From positions 1-64,000 of the forward strand of contig WBMQ01000019.1 in assembly GCA_016630905.1 (NCBI GenBank): DNA of 64,000 bases. The letters are read 5' to 3'. The translations under genes were made by a program, and so were the position numbers. The notes beneath the pieces were generated by a model, which was given only the letters and a program-made list of their open reading frames with translations, searched no databases and had not been told where the DNA came from. The stretch is from Capillidium heterosporum (Eukaryota > Entomophthoromycota > Entomophthoromycetes > Entomophthorales > Capillidiaceae). Below, piece by piece: positions 1-13,410 of the stretch. Position 1 is the first letter of the stretch, and each line of letters begins with the position of its first letter.

Positions 1-606
1 AGTTTGGAAAACCTTGGCTTTCAACATGGCTAAACTACTCTTCAAGTTTTCAGCATAAGGTGTAAAATAGACAAGCTTTAGAGTATATAGGTTTACCGTG
101 TTCCAACAAAACTAGTTTTTAGTCAATACGTTAAAAGTGTTGATGAGAACGCTTTGTAGGACGCCACCAATTTTTACTTGGAGACGTGAAAACAGTTTGC
201 CTGGAGGCGTTGTGTCTCAACTGCTGGAAATCTTGTCAAAGAAATCTAAACTGATCCATTAAAGATCGCACCGCTTTTGTACTATGCTTTTGTTAAAATT
301 TGACTTTAGTACAAAATTGCTGTAACCATTTTAGAACGGTAGCAGCGATCCATCTGCCAAAACTTTGAACCCCAATTGGCTACAACATTATCCTAGCTTA
401 CTAGCGAAGTCACAACTGCCTTTTGGAGATGATTGCACTTTACGATTTATTTTCAACACAACCTGCAATAAAATTTTTCAATTGTAGAATGGGGTTAAAT
501 ACAACAGCAGCGACAGCGTTAAAATATGTACTAGCTTAAAACAAAGGTAACAATGTATTGCCATAAAGTTATTCTCAAAAGCAACATTTTTATCTAGTTT
601 AAGTTT
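1..606. other. Intergenic, no gene seen
   Basis: AT-rich sequence upstream of the SPX-EXS gene. No convincing coding stretch, RNA gene or repeat was recognised. The only longer open frame here runs antisense over the first SPX exon. Confidence 0.6.
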
Positions 607-3222
607 ATGAAGTTCGGCAAATACCTCATAAAGGAGTCCATACCCGAATGGAAGAAAAAATACCTCAACTACAAAGGATTGAAATACCACCTTCAACTTA
701 TCAAGCGTGAAGCTATAGACAACGTTGTAGAAGTCACTTTAAGTCTGTCACAAACTTTGAAGAAGAAATTTATAGCTCAGAGTACGGCCAACTCTCATCT
801 CAACAGCTTCAATACTACTCAAGGAACTAAAGGTAAACATTTAAAAAAATGAAAATGTTGAATTCTTATATTTTCTTAATATGTAGACTTTTACTTGCAG
901 CTGACGAGTCTACCTCAAAAGCAACAGCAGTTCTTCCAGCTGTTAGATTTGGAATTGGACAAGGTGGACCAGTTTTTTCAACTTAAAGTTTCCGAACTAG
1001 AACTCTATTTCAAACAGCTGCAGAAGCAGTTGGATATACTTTCCAGCCTACGTCTCAATTCGGATAACGACATGGACAACAATCCAATCGACCTACAAAT
1101 AGTTTTAAAGAAGGTTAGAGGATTGGTAGATTTCTTCAAGGATAAAGTTTGGGGGTACGATACCAAGTATGATAAATTGAAGGATGCCTATTGGGAAAGC
1201 GATAGCAATAGAGTTGTAGACAAGGAAGGTCGGGAAAAGACTTTCAGTAGATGTTATAAAGTTTTGCTTAAGGGGTTTGAACAGTTCTATAAAAACTTGG
1301 AGTTGGTCAAGAATTTTCAAGTAAATTATTTTTTGCGCCATCCATTCAACTATAAGTAGGTATTGAACCAAACCGCCATTTTGAAGATTCTGAAGAAGTT
1401 TCAAAAAATCACGTCGTTTGTACCAACTTCTCAATACTTGGACTTAGCTAAGCTACAACGATCAGTATTTACAGAAGATAAAATGGATAAACTTTTGGAT
1501 AGGACGGAGGTAACTCTTTATTTTCTATATCTTTCTCTAAATTGGTAATATAGGAACTCTATTCCAAAACCTTTTACGATGGCAACCGCAAGCAAGCTCT
1601 AAAGAAATTGAAGGTGATACCTACCACCACTAAGGTAATTTTCTTGTATCTCATACATTTTTAACCTTTCATAAGACCCATTACAGTTCGACTTGGTTGT
1701 CGGGATTGTTTTTAGGTATAAGTTTGACTTTAACCTTGAACTCCATCATCAACGGTACCATTTTTTATATCCATCAATAACCAACTTTGTTTGGCAACTT
1801 AGCCTGCTACTTGCCTTCGACTGACCTAGTACTTCAGCAGTTTAAACTGATCCACCAAATATATGTAGCGCTACTATTACCCAACTTGATGATCCTAGCC
1901 TTCGGTCTAAGTCTATGGCTATTCAAAAAGTACCGCATCAACTATAACTTCATCTTGGAGTTGGATGTCTTTAAGCCTTTAAATTACTACCAGATTATTG
2001 AAGTAAGCTCTATATATATTATTAGCTTAAGAAATTTTTTAGTTTGGATCTTTTATGGTCCTATTGTGGTCTCAAGCCTTCCACTTCCAGATTCAGTATC
2101 TCCTACTTCAACAACCAACTATTGACATCTTGACCAATTTACCAACCTTAATATTAGTTTTAATCTATACCTTAATATATTTTAATCCTCTACCTCTTCA
2201 CTACTACAACCTACGCCTATGGTTCCTTACTATTTTAGTACACCTTTTCAAAGTAGGCTTTATCTCTGTTAGCTTCCAAGATTTCTTTATCTTGGATATT
2301 TTCACCTCCCTAACTTTTTCGCTGTCCAAGTCACCTACCCTATTATGCTTTATATCGAATTCTCAGTTGAATACAATCGATAGCTGTAGTAATTCTTTGA
2401 CTTTAGTTTCGATGATCCTGGGTAAGTTACCGATTACTTTGCGCTTGATCCAAAGTTTACGTCGCGTCTACGATTCTCAAACCAGCTGGCCCAACTTCTA
2501 CAACGCCCTCAAATACTTTTTAAGCTTGGTTACCAGTTTTTTGTTGGATTACTTTAAAGGTAGCCGATCTGATGCCACATTGGTCTTATATGTAGGCGTA
2601 CAAGTTATCAGCTACTTGTTCAATTGCTGGTGGGATACCCAGATGGACTTCAATCTGTTTGTAGTAGATTTTAATACCCTTCAAATGAAACTTCGTAAGG
2701 AATTGCTATTTAATAATTCTTTAGTAAAGCTATGCCCACTTATCCCAATATTAATATATATTTTTAGATATACTACGGGTTGTTCGTTGCCAACAGTTTG
2801 TTGCGCCTAACTTGGGTTATTTGGTTGGTACCACCATCATCTCTACCTCTAAATTTAAGCCTGACCGACCTAGGGTACCTCATCGCATTCTTGGAGTTGT
2901 TGAGACGGAGTATCTGGATAGTATTCCGTATGGAAAACGAGGTACTTTAAATATTTATTACTTATACTAACGCTTTCCTTTTCAAAAGCAACTTAATAAT
3001 ATCGAACAGTTTCGAGCGACGAACCAAGTACCCTTACCTTTCCAAGCCTCTTTAGATGATGATGAAGAACTGGATGGAACTAGTGTGAAGTTGAAGGAAG
3101 ATGGTACAGTTGTTTTGAAAAAGAGGATGCGAAATAAGGGAAATGAAGGGCCGACTTACTTACAGTCGTACAACGAGTTGGAAAGGATTTGGAAAGACCG
3201 ATTCGACAAGTTAAAAAATTAA
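607..3222 (+). CDS. SPX-EXS phosphate exporter (XPR1/SYG1 type)
   Basis: Multi-pass membrane protein expected to export or sense inorganic phosphate through an N-terminal inositol-pyrophosphate-binding SPX domain and a C-terminal EXS domain. Exons by frame and splice sites: 607-832, 887-1320, 1360-1509, 1554-1634, 1676-1754, 1803-2002, 2043-2723, 2768-2941 and 2989-3222, giving 752 residues with phases agreeing throughout. The start MKFGKYL is the canonical SPX N-terminus. Exon 3 begins VLNQTAILKILKKF, the conserved SPX helix. The EXS part shows LIQSLRRVYDS, NALKY and WWDTQMDFNLF, as in XPR1. The last intron contains TACTAAC. Two splice choices are less certain: the acceptor at 1675 is AAG, and intron 1755-1802 has a weak GTACCA donor but removes an in-frame stop. 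Length is typical of the family. The family assignment is firm; the transported ion is inferred from homologues. Confidence 0.9.
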
Positions 3223-4499
3223 TACGTTTTCAAGTAGGAGACTGGATGATACTTGGTTTATTTACATATGTAGTTATTCAATATTAAAGATATTTGTTAT
3301 ATAGTAGTTGATTGGTAATTTTATTCAAAGTGCAAATTTTCTCTCCAAGTTTTATACTTTTGAATCACATCATACTTGCTAAAAATGGTGGATAGCGATT
3401 ATATTTACTTGGATTAGACCAATCCAGCTCTTATACTTTTAAATGTGTTGAAGCGGACACTACGGACCATTATAAATTCAATCCAATCTTCAAAAAGTCA
3501 CCAGTCCACCTATACCTTGGTATAAATCTATTGATACCAAGACCTAATTATTCTTAAGCTATATAAATAGATAGCAGTAACCTACTAGCTTTACTATACC
3601 TATATATATTAGGAAATCCAAAATTCGCTTTTAATAGCTATCAATATATTGTTTCCAGCTCTTTGTACTTTCTATTTTTGTATAAATAAATGACATTTCT
3701 TTATTTCCTTATTTCGATCTGACATTACCCAAATATATACTTATTTCCATTACATATAATTAACTACGTAGAGACTAACTTTTAAATTTGGATAAATGTG
3801 ACTGCAGTACTCGGTACAACTATAATTCTACAGAACTATAAAGATTGAAAGGTAGATGGACCAACAGCTATTGTACGGAAACCTTCCATCTGACTTTTTT
3901 TGATAGAAAGGGTTATATAGTACAGTAGATATATTAAAGGGGAAAGATAAAAGTAAAGGATATTACTATATCTGTTGGACTAGGTATCTAATCTAAAAAC
4001 TTGTAGGATTTCTCTATAAACATTCTAAAATCGCTCATCTAAAAATATAAACTTCAACCCTTTATTTCCGATACAAAATAGCAGTAACTTTATCATGGAA
4101 AAACAAGTTTGAATCGGAGTCTCCGAATGTCCGGTGTCTTACTAATATTGCAAAGAAATAGCAAAGTGGGCAAAAGGTGAACAGAACAATTTACCATCAA
4201 AAGTTTAGAAGAATAATGGAACGCTTAAGGTTGATAGAAACAACTTTATAAAGATTATATATAACTATATATTGGTATTTTTGTCGTCATTGTAGGAAGG
4301 GTGATTTTTAGAGGTAGCGGTACCGGTAGGACATTAATAGGATTTGGAAACGGATTAATTTTGACATAGTTAGTGTAGGTAGAGTAATTAGACAGGGGGT
4401 AGGTTAAGTTGAACGACCATTATTTACGGTTTAGCGTCGCAGTTCTCAGCTTAAGTGAGCAGGTACTTGACCCCTTGGTCGTTGAATTTGTCAATGACA
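3223..4499. other. Intergenic, no gene seen
   Basis: About 1.3 kb between two converging genes. AT-rich with many stops in all frames. No RNA gene, repeat or coding remnant was recognised. Confidence 0.55.
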
Positions 4500-5362
4500 C
4501 TATCGACCTTTGTTTTGGCAGTTGGGGTTGGTTGTAGAAGCTTCCAAATTGGGCTCAATTGGATTCAACCGAACTTTTCCAACCTGGTAGTTTTTTATGT
4601 CGGGTAGGTGCAGACCTAAAGTTAAAATATTAGTACGTATATTGTTTTCAGTTGGTTACCTAGATCAAACTTGTACTTGTTGTCGTTCAATTTGACATTT
4701 TTGAGAGGAGGTAGCACCAGCTGACCCTTGGACTGGCCTAAAGATTTGAACCAAGGTAGTCCAACCAACAAATCGTCGTTCTTAAACCGGTTGTAGTCGA
4801 AGTTGTTGGTGTTAGGGCTTGAATTGGAGAGTCGAGCTAATTGGCTGGGTCCGAAGCCCTGGCTCTGGCTGGGGCAGGAGTTGGGGTAGTTGAAACTGTA
4901 GCTAAAGTTGTTGGTGTTGATGACGTTATTATCGATGATCCCATTGTTGAGGTTGGAGTCCAACCTCGAGGTGATCAGCTTACGAGCGTCCCGAGCCTTA
5001 CGTCGTTCAGCGCGGCGTAGGATCTCTTCCTTGACCCAATTGCTCTTTTGCTCAGAGTCTTCTGACCCAAACTTTTCTCGAGCTACCCGGTAGACTCTAC
5101 ATCTAGTGTCGTTTTCCCTATCTAATATGAGCACGTTAGTATCGATGGTTGTTTTGCAAGGCTATTTACTTTTTTCAGCGTTCATAGCCCTCCATTTTCG
5201 CATCCTCTCAGCAGTTTCCTTACGCTTACTCTTCTCACCGGTACCATTACTGTTAGGTGAGCTTGTACCACCCCTGTTGGTAGATTTGTGTAAGGGAGAT
5301 GTAGGTATACTGCTGTAGTTCGTGTAGGACATGGTGTCCTTTTCCATCTGGTTCTTTAACAT
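4500..5362 (-). CDS. DUF3020-domain protein
   Basis: Fungal protein with the short basic DUF3020 domain, found in nuclear or regulatory proteins of unknown biochemical function. Three exons on the minus strand: 5362-5170, 5121-4660 and 4615-4500, 256 residues, phases consistent. The intron at 5169-5122 contains TACTAAC and that at 4659-4616 contains TACTAAT. Splicing the first intron joins RMRKWRAMNAEK to NRENDTRCRVYR and AREKFG, reproducing the family consensus (R-W-x-x-x-N-x-E-K-N-x-x-N-D-x-R-C-R-V). The domain is followed by an Arg/Lys-rich helix (EEILRRAERRKARDARK) and an Asn/Ser-rich low-complexity tail. Methionines at residues 6 and 11 are alternative starts. Domain recognition is from memory of the family; the role is unknown. 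Confidence 0.75.
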
Positions 5363-7783
5363 GGTTCGTTCTTCTAGGCAGACGTTAGTACAGGTATATG
5401 TGTATCGACTTACTATTAATTGTGTTGTACTCCTTTGGGTTCTGATTCTGGTACTGAAAGACAGTATCCATCTATCTACTTTGGATAAGCGTTTTAAAAG
5501 GCAGGGTTGTAGGAGGCAGTTGTCGAGACAAGGTGGAAGGAGTCAAGTCGAAGGTTGGTCGATCGAGTTTGACTTTTAAAAGATACAAAGTGTTTATCTA
5601 AAAAGTACAGGGGATTAATACTGCGTTCTATCTAATCTATAGATGACTGAAAAGTGATAATAAAATCTGAAACTCAATTCGATTGAGCTCTCTAAGTCTA
5701 AAAGCAAAGGCAAAAGTGAAAGAAAGAGGGAGGTGTTGTCCTTAAGGAGGGAGAGTTTCGAACACGAAAAGTTAAAAAACTTGGATTTTGGGGCCAAGGA
5801 TGTATTTATATGTACTTGTCGAAGTCTAAAACTCACACTTCCTACAAGGCGCAAATGATTGAAAAAGCTTGAGGATTTAAAATATTTTTTGGTATGATTA
5901 AATTAACTCAAACGTAGTTCGACTCAACTCGATTCGAGATCTGTAACAATCCCCAATACGAAACTTGGATGAAAATATGGACAACTATGCTCGACGCGTA
6001 GGGAGAAAAGGTATTGTGAAACTGAATGGACTTACTGTTAATTTAAACTGGAACTAAAATAGACTTGCTGATGTGATGGATCTTTGGCTTTAGCTTTAAC
6101 TTTGGCGTTCAAAAGTTTTGAAACTTGAGCTTCAGTTACAAGTATTTGGGTGAGAAGGATTGAAATTTTTTATAGAATTGGCTTCTTTCCCTCTTATAAA
6201 TACTCCACTTACTTTGCCAGTTATGTCAAAGGAAAGTAATCCTTTGATGAGTAGGCGTAACTTATACCCTTCCTATGCAAATACGAGTAGACACAGTAGG
6301 GGATTAGCTTATTCGTCATATATTTTTATTTCTTTTTGGAGCTACCAGAAATAAATTGGCCACTGCAACTATATCTAATTTATTCTTAATATGGAGTAGT
6401 TCTGTCACGTTCTACCACTTTTTACAGTTCCATTCGCCTTGCCAGCAAATGGGATGTAAAACTTTAGCTTGCAAAGTAAGGGTTTGATGATATCAGTTTA
6501 AGGTTTTAAAACTAGAGAAATTTAAGCTATGTTTGCCAATTTGGGCTATGCTTGGTAGGTTTGTGATAAAACGGTTTAGTCCACAATCCGATACCATGAA
6601 ATATATGTGGTAGGCAGCTCGCTAGCTTTATAAAGCTACTGGCTAAAATACCCAGTTCCTTTAAAGCTGTTCTCTATAGCTAAATAGAACTACACTCCGA
6701 CTACCTTCCTTTTATATGTAACAGTTTGCGAAGTTTGGAATATTCCATCGCCAACACTGATTTAATTTAATCTCTTTGCTAACAATCTATAATTGTTTGA
6801 ATATGTATTTACTAGTTTTAAAAGTCGTATAGTGCTTGAACAGGCACTTTCTGAACCTAAAAATAAAGTTTTAGTTCTGGTGTTAGTGCGATTTACGTTT
6901 CACCTCATCCAAACCAGCTGTAGTCAACGCCCTTAATCACAATCGTTAAAAAGCAAACTACACCCTGCCCTATAAGTCAAAACCACCGCCATACATTGGT
7001 GTTAAAAATGGCTTTAATTTGTGGCAAATTTAAAGATTTTGGATTAAAGGCTATGTAACCTACTTGGTACTTTTGCTATGTTCAATAAGTAGGCTTATTT
7101 TAGTATCGTTATAACCATTTTGACCACTAGTCTTTGGGTACAACTAATATGGATCTAAAATTTTGACTATTTTAAATAGCTTTGATAAACACTACTAAAG
7201 TCTTAATACTTGTAAGTTTAATGTTATCTTTTGTAACCTAAAGCTTCGTCTTCAACTTGAAGTTTTGGAATATAGAGTTGGAAAGGCTAATCAATCGAAC
7301 TTTGAAAACCCATGCTCCAGAGTCATTAGTAATCACCTCCGAAAATGAATAACAATATGCCATTTTATGAAGACAAAGAACTCAGTGTATAATTGCTGGT
7401 TACTGGAAGACAGCTAGTAGATGATGAATCCGTAGAATCCTAAATACTAGCTCGCCCTATGCGCTTTACAAGCTTCAAGTTACCATTTGAAAGGATCAAA
7501 TATTAGCTATCGAATAAAGCCAAATAGAGTACGATGGCAGAGAGCTGTAAATATACGCACTTGTTAAAATGTAAGGTTTATCAAATATATTGAAAAACGA
7601 TAATCTATAAACTTGATTCAAATTAATATTAAAGGGTCAAAAGTACTATACAAATTTACACTCTAGCAAAAACCGTAAAATAATCTATAGCAAAAAGTAA
7701 GCTAAAATATAAAAATGGCAGCACCTCAAAAATCTACAGCTTTTAAAACACTTCATTTTACAAGCAGGCCTTTTAAAAGAAAG
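5363..7783. other. Intergenic, no convincing gene
   Basis: About 2.4 kb with only short, compositionally poor open frames (for example 5615-5854 minus and 6160-6354 plus) that look like chance. No repeat or RNA gene was recognised. Confidence 0.5.
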
Positions 7784-8125
7784 ATGAAATTAGCTACGAC
7801 CATTCACATCCTTACCCACCTCTTCCTCTTAAATACGGTCCTAGGGCAGCCAGTAACTAGTCGAACTACCAATGCTGACGGGTCAACTACAGTCAAGACG
7901 GTCAACGACGACGGTAGCGAAAACTGGCAAACCGAGTTTAAACCTCAATTGAGTTCAGTCAAGCGATCGGGTGCCGTGTTCTTCCCTGGAGTCCGTCAGG
8001 TTGCCAATCTGCTTGGCATATCAAACGAGCGATTGGATAAGTGGAAGGATGAGAACGCCAAACCTATGTTGGATAACATGGAAACCAACTTGCAAAACGA
8101 TATCGCAAACTCTTTGAATTCCTAG
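7784..8125 (+). CDS. Small secreted protein, unknown function
   Basis: A 113-residue protein if translation starts at 7784. A longer in-frame start at 7715 would add 23 residues ahead of the signal peptide and is less likely. The first 21 residues form a typical signal peptide (MKLATTIHILTHLFLLNTVLG), with probable cleavage before QPV. The mature part has a Gly/Asp/Thr-rich stretch (TTNADGSTTVKTVNDDGSEN), then a dibasic KR in LSSVKRSG at about residues 62-63, then an amphipathic, helix-prone acidic/basic C-terminal half (ERLDKWKDENAKPMLDNM). There are no cysteines in the mature region. The KR could be a Kex2-type processing site releasing a peptide of about 50 residues. I recognise no family. 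Secretion is a firm reading; an effector-like role would be speculation. Confidence 0.65.
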   Translation: MKLATTIHILTHLFLLNTVLGQPVTSRTTNADGSTTVKTVNDDGSENWQTEFKPQLSSVKRSGAVFFPGVRQVANLLGISNERLDKWKDENAKPMLDNMETNLQNDIANSLNS

Positions 8126-11100
8126 ACGGAATGTTAGTGAGGAAGGTTGTGTTATTTTATTTTGATAGTAGGTATAATAAACCTTTCCTTATTAAACAAT
8201 AAACACCTTGCTATAAAATTGGCAAATTTAAAACCATCCTATTCAATAGCTACTGATTAAACACTTATATAAGCCTATATTATTGAAAAGCTCCATCCTA
8301 AAATTTGATCAAAGTGCGAAGACTCACTACTTTCTGGCAACCACCCAATTTCCAAAAATGTTCTAAAAATAAAATTTAGCAGTAGCGTTATATTGTCTAT
8401 ATTTGGTTTGGTAGAGATTCTTGCAAATCATAAAGTATAATTTCAAGCTGTATTGGTACTGAAACATAATTCCAACCTGCCCAAATTGCAAAAAGCCAAT
8501 GGTAGCAGATTCTATATTTGAATTTTACCTAAATTGATGATGTAGTTTGATAAAGATATCCAAACAGGATCAAAACTATATTGTGTATCCAAAAAACTGG
8601 GTATCGCTATATACCAAAATAACCTATAACCTCAATAAAATAACAAAAATAGTAAACACCTTGACTTTTCAATACATTGCTAACTTGTTAAAACTTTTGA
8701 AAAACAGTAGCGAACAGCCGTATAAAGTCTAGCTCCTGGAACGAGGCAAGTAGAACCTAAATCGTAAGATTTTTACGTTGCTAGTTGGAGGTCAGAAACC
8801 AATTATGTTTACCAAACACGAACAACATGTAACACGGCAAATCTAGCAGCTGCTGAAGGTAAATCTAGGGTTTCACAAACCTAGACATGAAAATCAACCC
8901 ACACCCCAACTTCAGTTGCAGGCGATAGGCACCAAAGTATTAGGCCTCCCAAATCCAGCATGAAAATCCTTACATTTGGTGAAGTTACTAGGTTAAGTAT
9001 AGCACAAGCTTGAACATCAAGTGGTTTCAGCTTCTAAACTTACCAACTATCGGCAGTTCTACTCTATTTTTAGTTATGGAAGTTAAAGCGTACTTGGCAG
9101 TAACCTTGAAGCTGATCGAGTTCCCTACCACTTTCCTTTTGCTGCTATAGTATCTGTGCCGTTATACTTTATCCACATGTTAATATATTTAAGTATCGGT
9201 AATTGCATCCAATTGGAAGCTACGAACCTTTAAAGTTTAAAATATTGGTAACTATCTATATATAAACTATAATTTAGGCGTCCTATTCCCTACTTTTAGG
9301 AAACTTGGTATCGGATAGTAGTAATACAGGTCCTTTCTGTCAAAAGATTGAGCAGTTCTCCCAGCCTTTTCAGCAAATTTATTAGTTAATCCAATTTCTA
9401 TCCATGTGATGGTAAATTTCATAGTAGAAGCTAATGGGAACGGCTAGAAGAACTAGCCTTTCTTATGTGAGGGTTAAAAGTCATAGGTAAAGCCAAATGG
9501 ACGAACTTGAAGTGCGCTTTCAAAGGGCGAGTTTTGGCTTCACAATTTTGTTGAGTCGCTTCAAGCAGAAAAGTTGCTAGATCTAGAACGTTTCATTGAT
9601 TTTCATGTTTGAAACTTGCTAGCTTATACCTTTCAGCATAAATGGAACAACTTAGGTTTATACCCAAAGAAATAATAGTAACCTTGAAATTTCCGCCGAC
9701 TGTCAAAAATTTTATACATTGCACTAATATTGTGTGGTTTACTAGCAGACAGGGTACTTGTCGACATTCCACCAAAATTGACTATTGGAGTATACACCTC
9801 TGTTCTCTAGAGGATGTAGTCTTCTATTAATAGTATGGCTTGATGGAGTAACTAGAGAGACCGAAGCTGGAAGGTGCTGGGAACGGTATAATTTTTTGAC
9901 GTATAGTAAAGAACTTTCTATAGTTGACTTTTCAACTTGACAGGTTATACCTATACTTTGCTGTAGTGCCGAAGATATAACAATCTATAATCAGCTTATA
10001 GATAAGGTGGATGTGAAACTTAGCCATACATTTCAACCGATAAGAACTGATCGAACTAGCTACGTCGTTGATGATAACAGGTTTGCTTTTATAGATCCCT
10101 TATACCTATGCATCAAAACTTTTCAAAGTATTTTTATAGCTAGTGATAAATATATCTACTGTATGATAGAATATATAGTCACAAGGGAAGGCTTCGTTAT
10201 GAATCAGTCGTAATTGTATAGGGAATTGGCTATATCTTTGGACCAATTTATCCAGTTTTTATAAGGCAATCCGATGAGCCGAAATACCGAAGGTATATGT
10301 AAATTCTAGTATACTTACATTATTACAGTAGACATGTGCTCTTATAAATAGAGCGATTCCAAGCCAAGTATATATCAATGGGTAAGTTTCAAGTGGTTTT
10401 TGGCTAAGCTATATATAGCTTATCGCGAAATAGAATCTTCCAATTTGCATCGCCTTGGTTAATAAATAAATAGGCAGCGCCTATACAATAATGCAATGTA
10501 TTAAAAAGGTAACTCTATATAGCTTTTACAAAGATACATGTTTGTCAATATATGAACGGCAACTGCCATTACGTTTTCTCTATAATTAGCGTCTTATAAA
10601 CTTTTGCAAGGAAACTTAATGATAATACCCAAATTTCAATCTTCTAGGTCAAGGTAAGGCCGCCTTGAGTCATCATCTCCATCTGTAGCTCTTCGTGATA
10701 TCCATGTGATTACCCCTATTCTTCTACTTCCAACCTTTTTTGTTATTGGTGCTTCCTCCAGCGGTTATAATTTGAAAGCAAGTATATTGCTATCCCATGT
10801 AAAGCTAGGAGTAAGACTAGATTGCATTTGAGTTTTAGTACGAAATATACAAGCAAAGTCAAATAGCTACAGTCCAACAATTAGCATAGGAAAATGTAGT
10901 AAATTCGCACCAATATATAATGAAGTTAGAAGTTAAATGATTGTCAATTTCATCTCAAATAGTATGTGTCATAAAGAGAAAGTGCCGAGCTTTTCAGTAT
11001 GTAAAATTTGTCATAATTTAACTATTATTTTTATCTTTGGAGATAATAGCAGAAAATCATAATCTCATTAGAAAACATTAGCTCCTGTAGGTTACTACTT

Positions 11101-11612
11101 AAAACCCAAAGCTTGTCCTTATAAATCAAAATTTTTAATCTCCTTTCAGATCCTTAAAATCCATCTTCTTTGTCCTAATCATTTAAATGGAACAGTTTGT
11201 TGGGTGTTATTAAGGATTGCATATATTGAGTATATATCTACTGATGAAACTCAAGCTTAATAAAATCTATGGGCATTTTTGAAAATAAATAGTATCCAGA
11301 TACTATATCTAGCTTGATTAATATCCATAAATATCATACTCATGACTAGATATATCGATATGATCTCTTTATTGCTCATTTTAAGTATGGGAGCACATAA
11401 GTAGCATCATAGCGCTAAAGCCTACAGTCTTACAGCAATCTAATCACTCAGGAGCATCACATCAACAAGATTGAAATCAAGTCTATTTCATAAAGTTCTA
11501 TTATTTATATCTACTCTACCATCATTCAAATGAAAAGCTCTTCCTTGAGAACTCATAAACGAAATATATGGTCCAACAAATCCCAAGCCCCAACAACTGA
11601 TTCGAATGTTAG

Positions 11613-12235
11613 GATGCATCACCTAATACACTGCAATCCAATGAACTAAGGGATGCTGCCTATTATCTCCTCTACTACTTTGTTATAGTTTCACTCAGTC
11701 TATTACCGTTCGTGCTTACCTTATTAGCCTATTTAGTGTATAACTGCTACAAAGACGTAGCTTTCGCTAAGGATTACCTTTCAAAACTTGTACAAGTGAC
11801 TTTCAATAAGATTTGAAATTCAAAAGTTATCATTCGATCCCTTCAACTCAGCTAGTGAGAAAGTTGACAATATCAATGTCGGTAAACTTACCACCTACAA
11901 AACCAATGCCCTCGTCTATGAGCTTGGAGAAGAGATGGTGACAAAACTAAAAACTTTTTGCGATAATAACCAACTCATTCTGTACTTGAATAGCAACATC
12001 TATAAGTTCACTATAAAGTATTTGGTAGATTTAAAAAAGACTTAGGACTAATCCAAAGTTGTACCTTAAGTAAGATATTAAAGACACTAAAGCACATATC
12101 AAGTACTTGAGTAGTAGGGAGTTCAATGTAAAATATATATTCACTATTGACGGGGAAGTTTTACGTTGAAGCTATTTAAGACTAGTAATGAAAGCACTTG
12201 GAACGAATTCAACTTAGTCATTGATGGCTATTAGG
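11613..12235 (+). pseudogene. Unrecognised decayed coding fragments
   Basis: An open stretch at 11613-11813 encodes a hydrophobic segment (AAYYLLYYFVIVSLSLLPFV) followed by LAYLVYNCYKDVAFAKDYL. A second stretch at 11800-12042 in another frame encodes a hydrophilic sequence including FDPFNSASEKVDNINVGKL and TYKTNALVYELGEEMVTKL, ending in TAG. A third at about 12100-12235, broken by TGA, reads FNVKYIFTIDGEVLR and KLFKTSNESTWNEFNLVIDG. Amino-acid composition looks like real protein, but no intron with proper splice sites joins the pieces. This suggests a degenerating gene. Family not identified. Confidence 0.35.
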
Positions 12236-13410
12236 ATCTTTGAAAGCCAATGTAGCCAACTTTAGGTTCTTTCCATTATTAAACCAATTATTTATATTAA
12301 TGTTATATTGGAGTTTGTAAAAGTCCAAGCTAATATACCAACTGTATAAATACAAATATTTGAAGTCGGTCTAGGAATACTATACTTATAACAGCAATGA
12401 ATAAGGTGCATTAAAATGTAAAACGAAATGAATGCTATTACTAATTATAAAAACAACAGCTTATTTAACTTTTTTACATTGCCTAACACTCTGGCCTTTT
12501 AATTTGAGGGTCTCTACAAACAATTAACTACTGGTAGAAACTTTTGTAGTTAAACTTCAAAAGGAACAAACTTATAGATTTATAAACTGACATACTAAAA
12601 TGATTTTGGAAATTTATCATTTAATAAGCTACAAGTTACCTTATTATTGACATGATACTAACTACAATATTTTTGACATAGCTTGTATACTTTTCATTTT
12701 ATATTATGGTTTTTGATTACTGCATTAATCTGCTCATTATGTGATCTCATTCTTAACCATCTCTGAAGCATGCGTTTTCTACTATTGATATTATTGACTG
12801 ATGAGTTGCTTCTATAGCGGAAATTCAAATTCTCATTCTTCGTATTGTGCTAGCAAAGTTAAGAGTATTCAAACATTAGCTCTCAACTTGATGTGCTTTT
12901 GAATCAAGCCTACGTCATTTTGTAGATCTAATTCCCAATTGAAAGATCAAAAACTAGATAATTCACAGAAAATAATACAAATCTATATTGAGATACTTTT
13001 TATGTTTATATTTGCACAGTAACTTAAGTGCAAAAACTAATGTAGAAAGGCCTGTATAATGAAAGTTGATTGTGTATACAACTAGTACCAAGGTTTGATT
13101 GCAATTGATTCAAAGGTGTAGCAGTAGGATAAGCGATGGTGCTTGTACGGTATCGACTTCATCTCAATACAAGCTTATAAACTGAGGTTTTATAATATAC
13201 CATATAGCAGTATAGTGTAAAGCAGCACCTTTATATTTTTATTGATATCTATCGATACTCGACAATAGAATCAATGAAATAAGCTTATAGCTTGGGTAAA
13301 GACTAATAAATTAAGCTTTAGAAGCGATAATTTATATTATAATACAGAAAAAATAAACTATATAAATGAGATAAAAGGATAATAGAAGCTTTATTTAACA
13401 AGAGACAAAT

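Noticed and set aside
1787-2125. Separate small gene beginning within the SPX-EXS locus
   Set aside because: It is exon 6 of the exporter. The apparent upstream stop lies in a short intron (1755-1802) and phases match on both sides.
4908-5579. Plus-strand open frames around the DUF3020 gene
   Set aside because: They overlap the conserved minus-strand domain and show low-quality hydrophobic or Ser-rich sequence typical of antisense frames.
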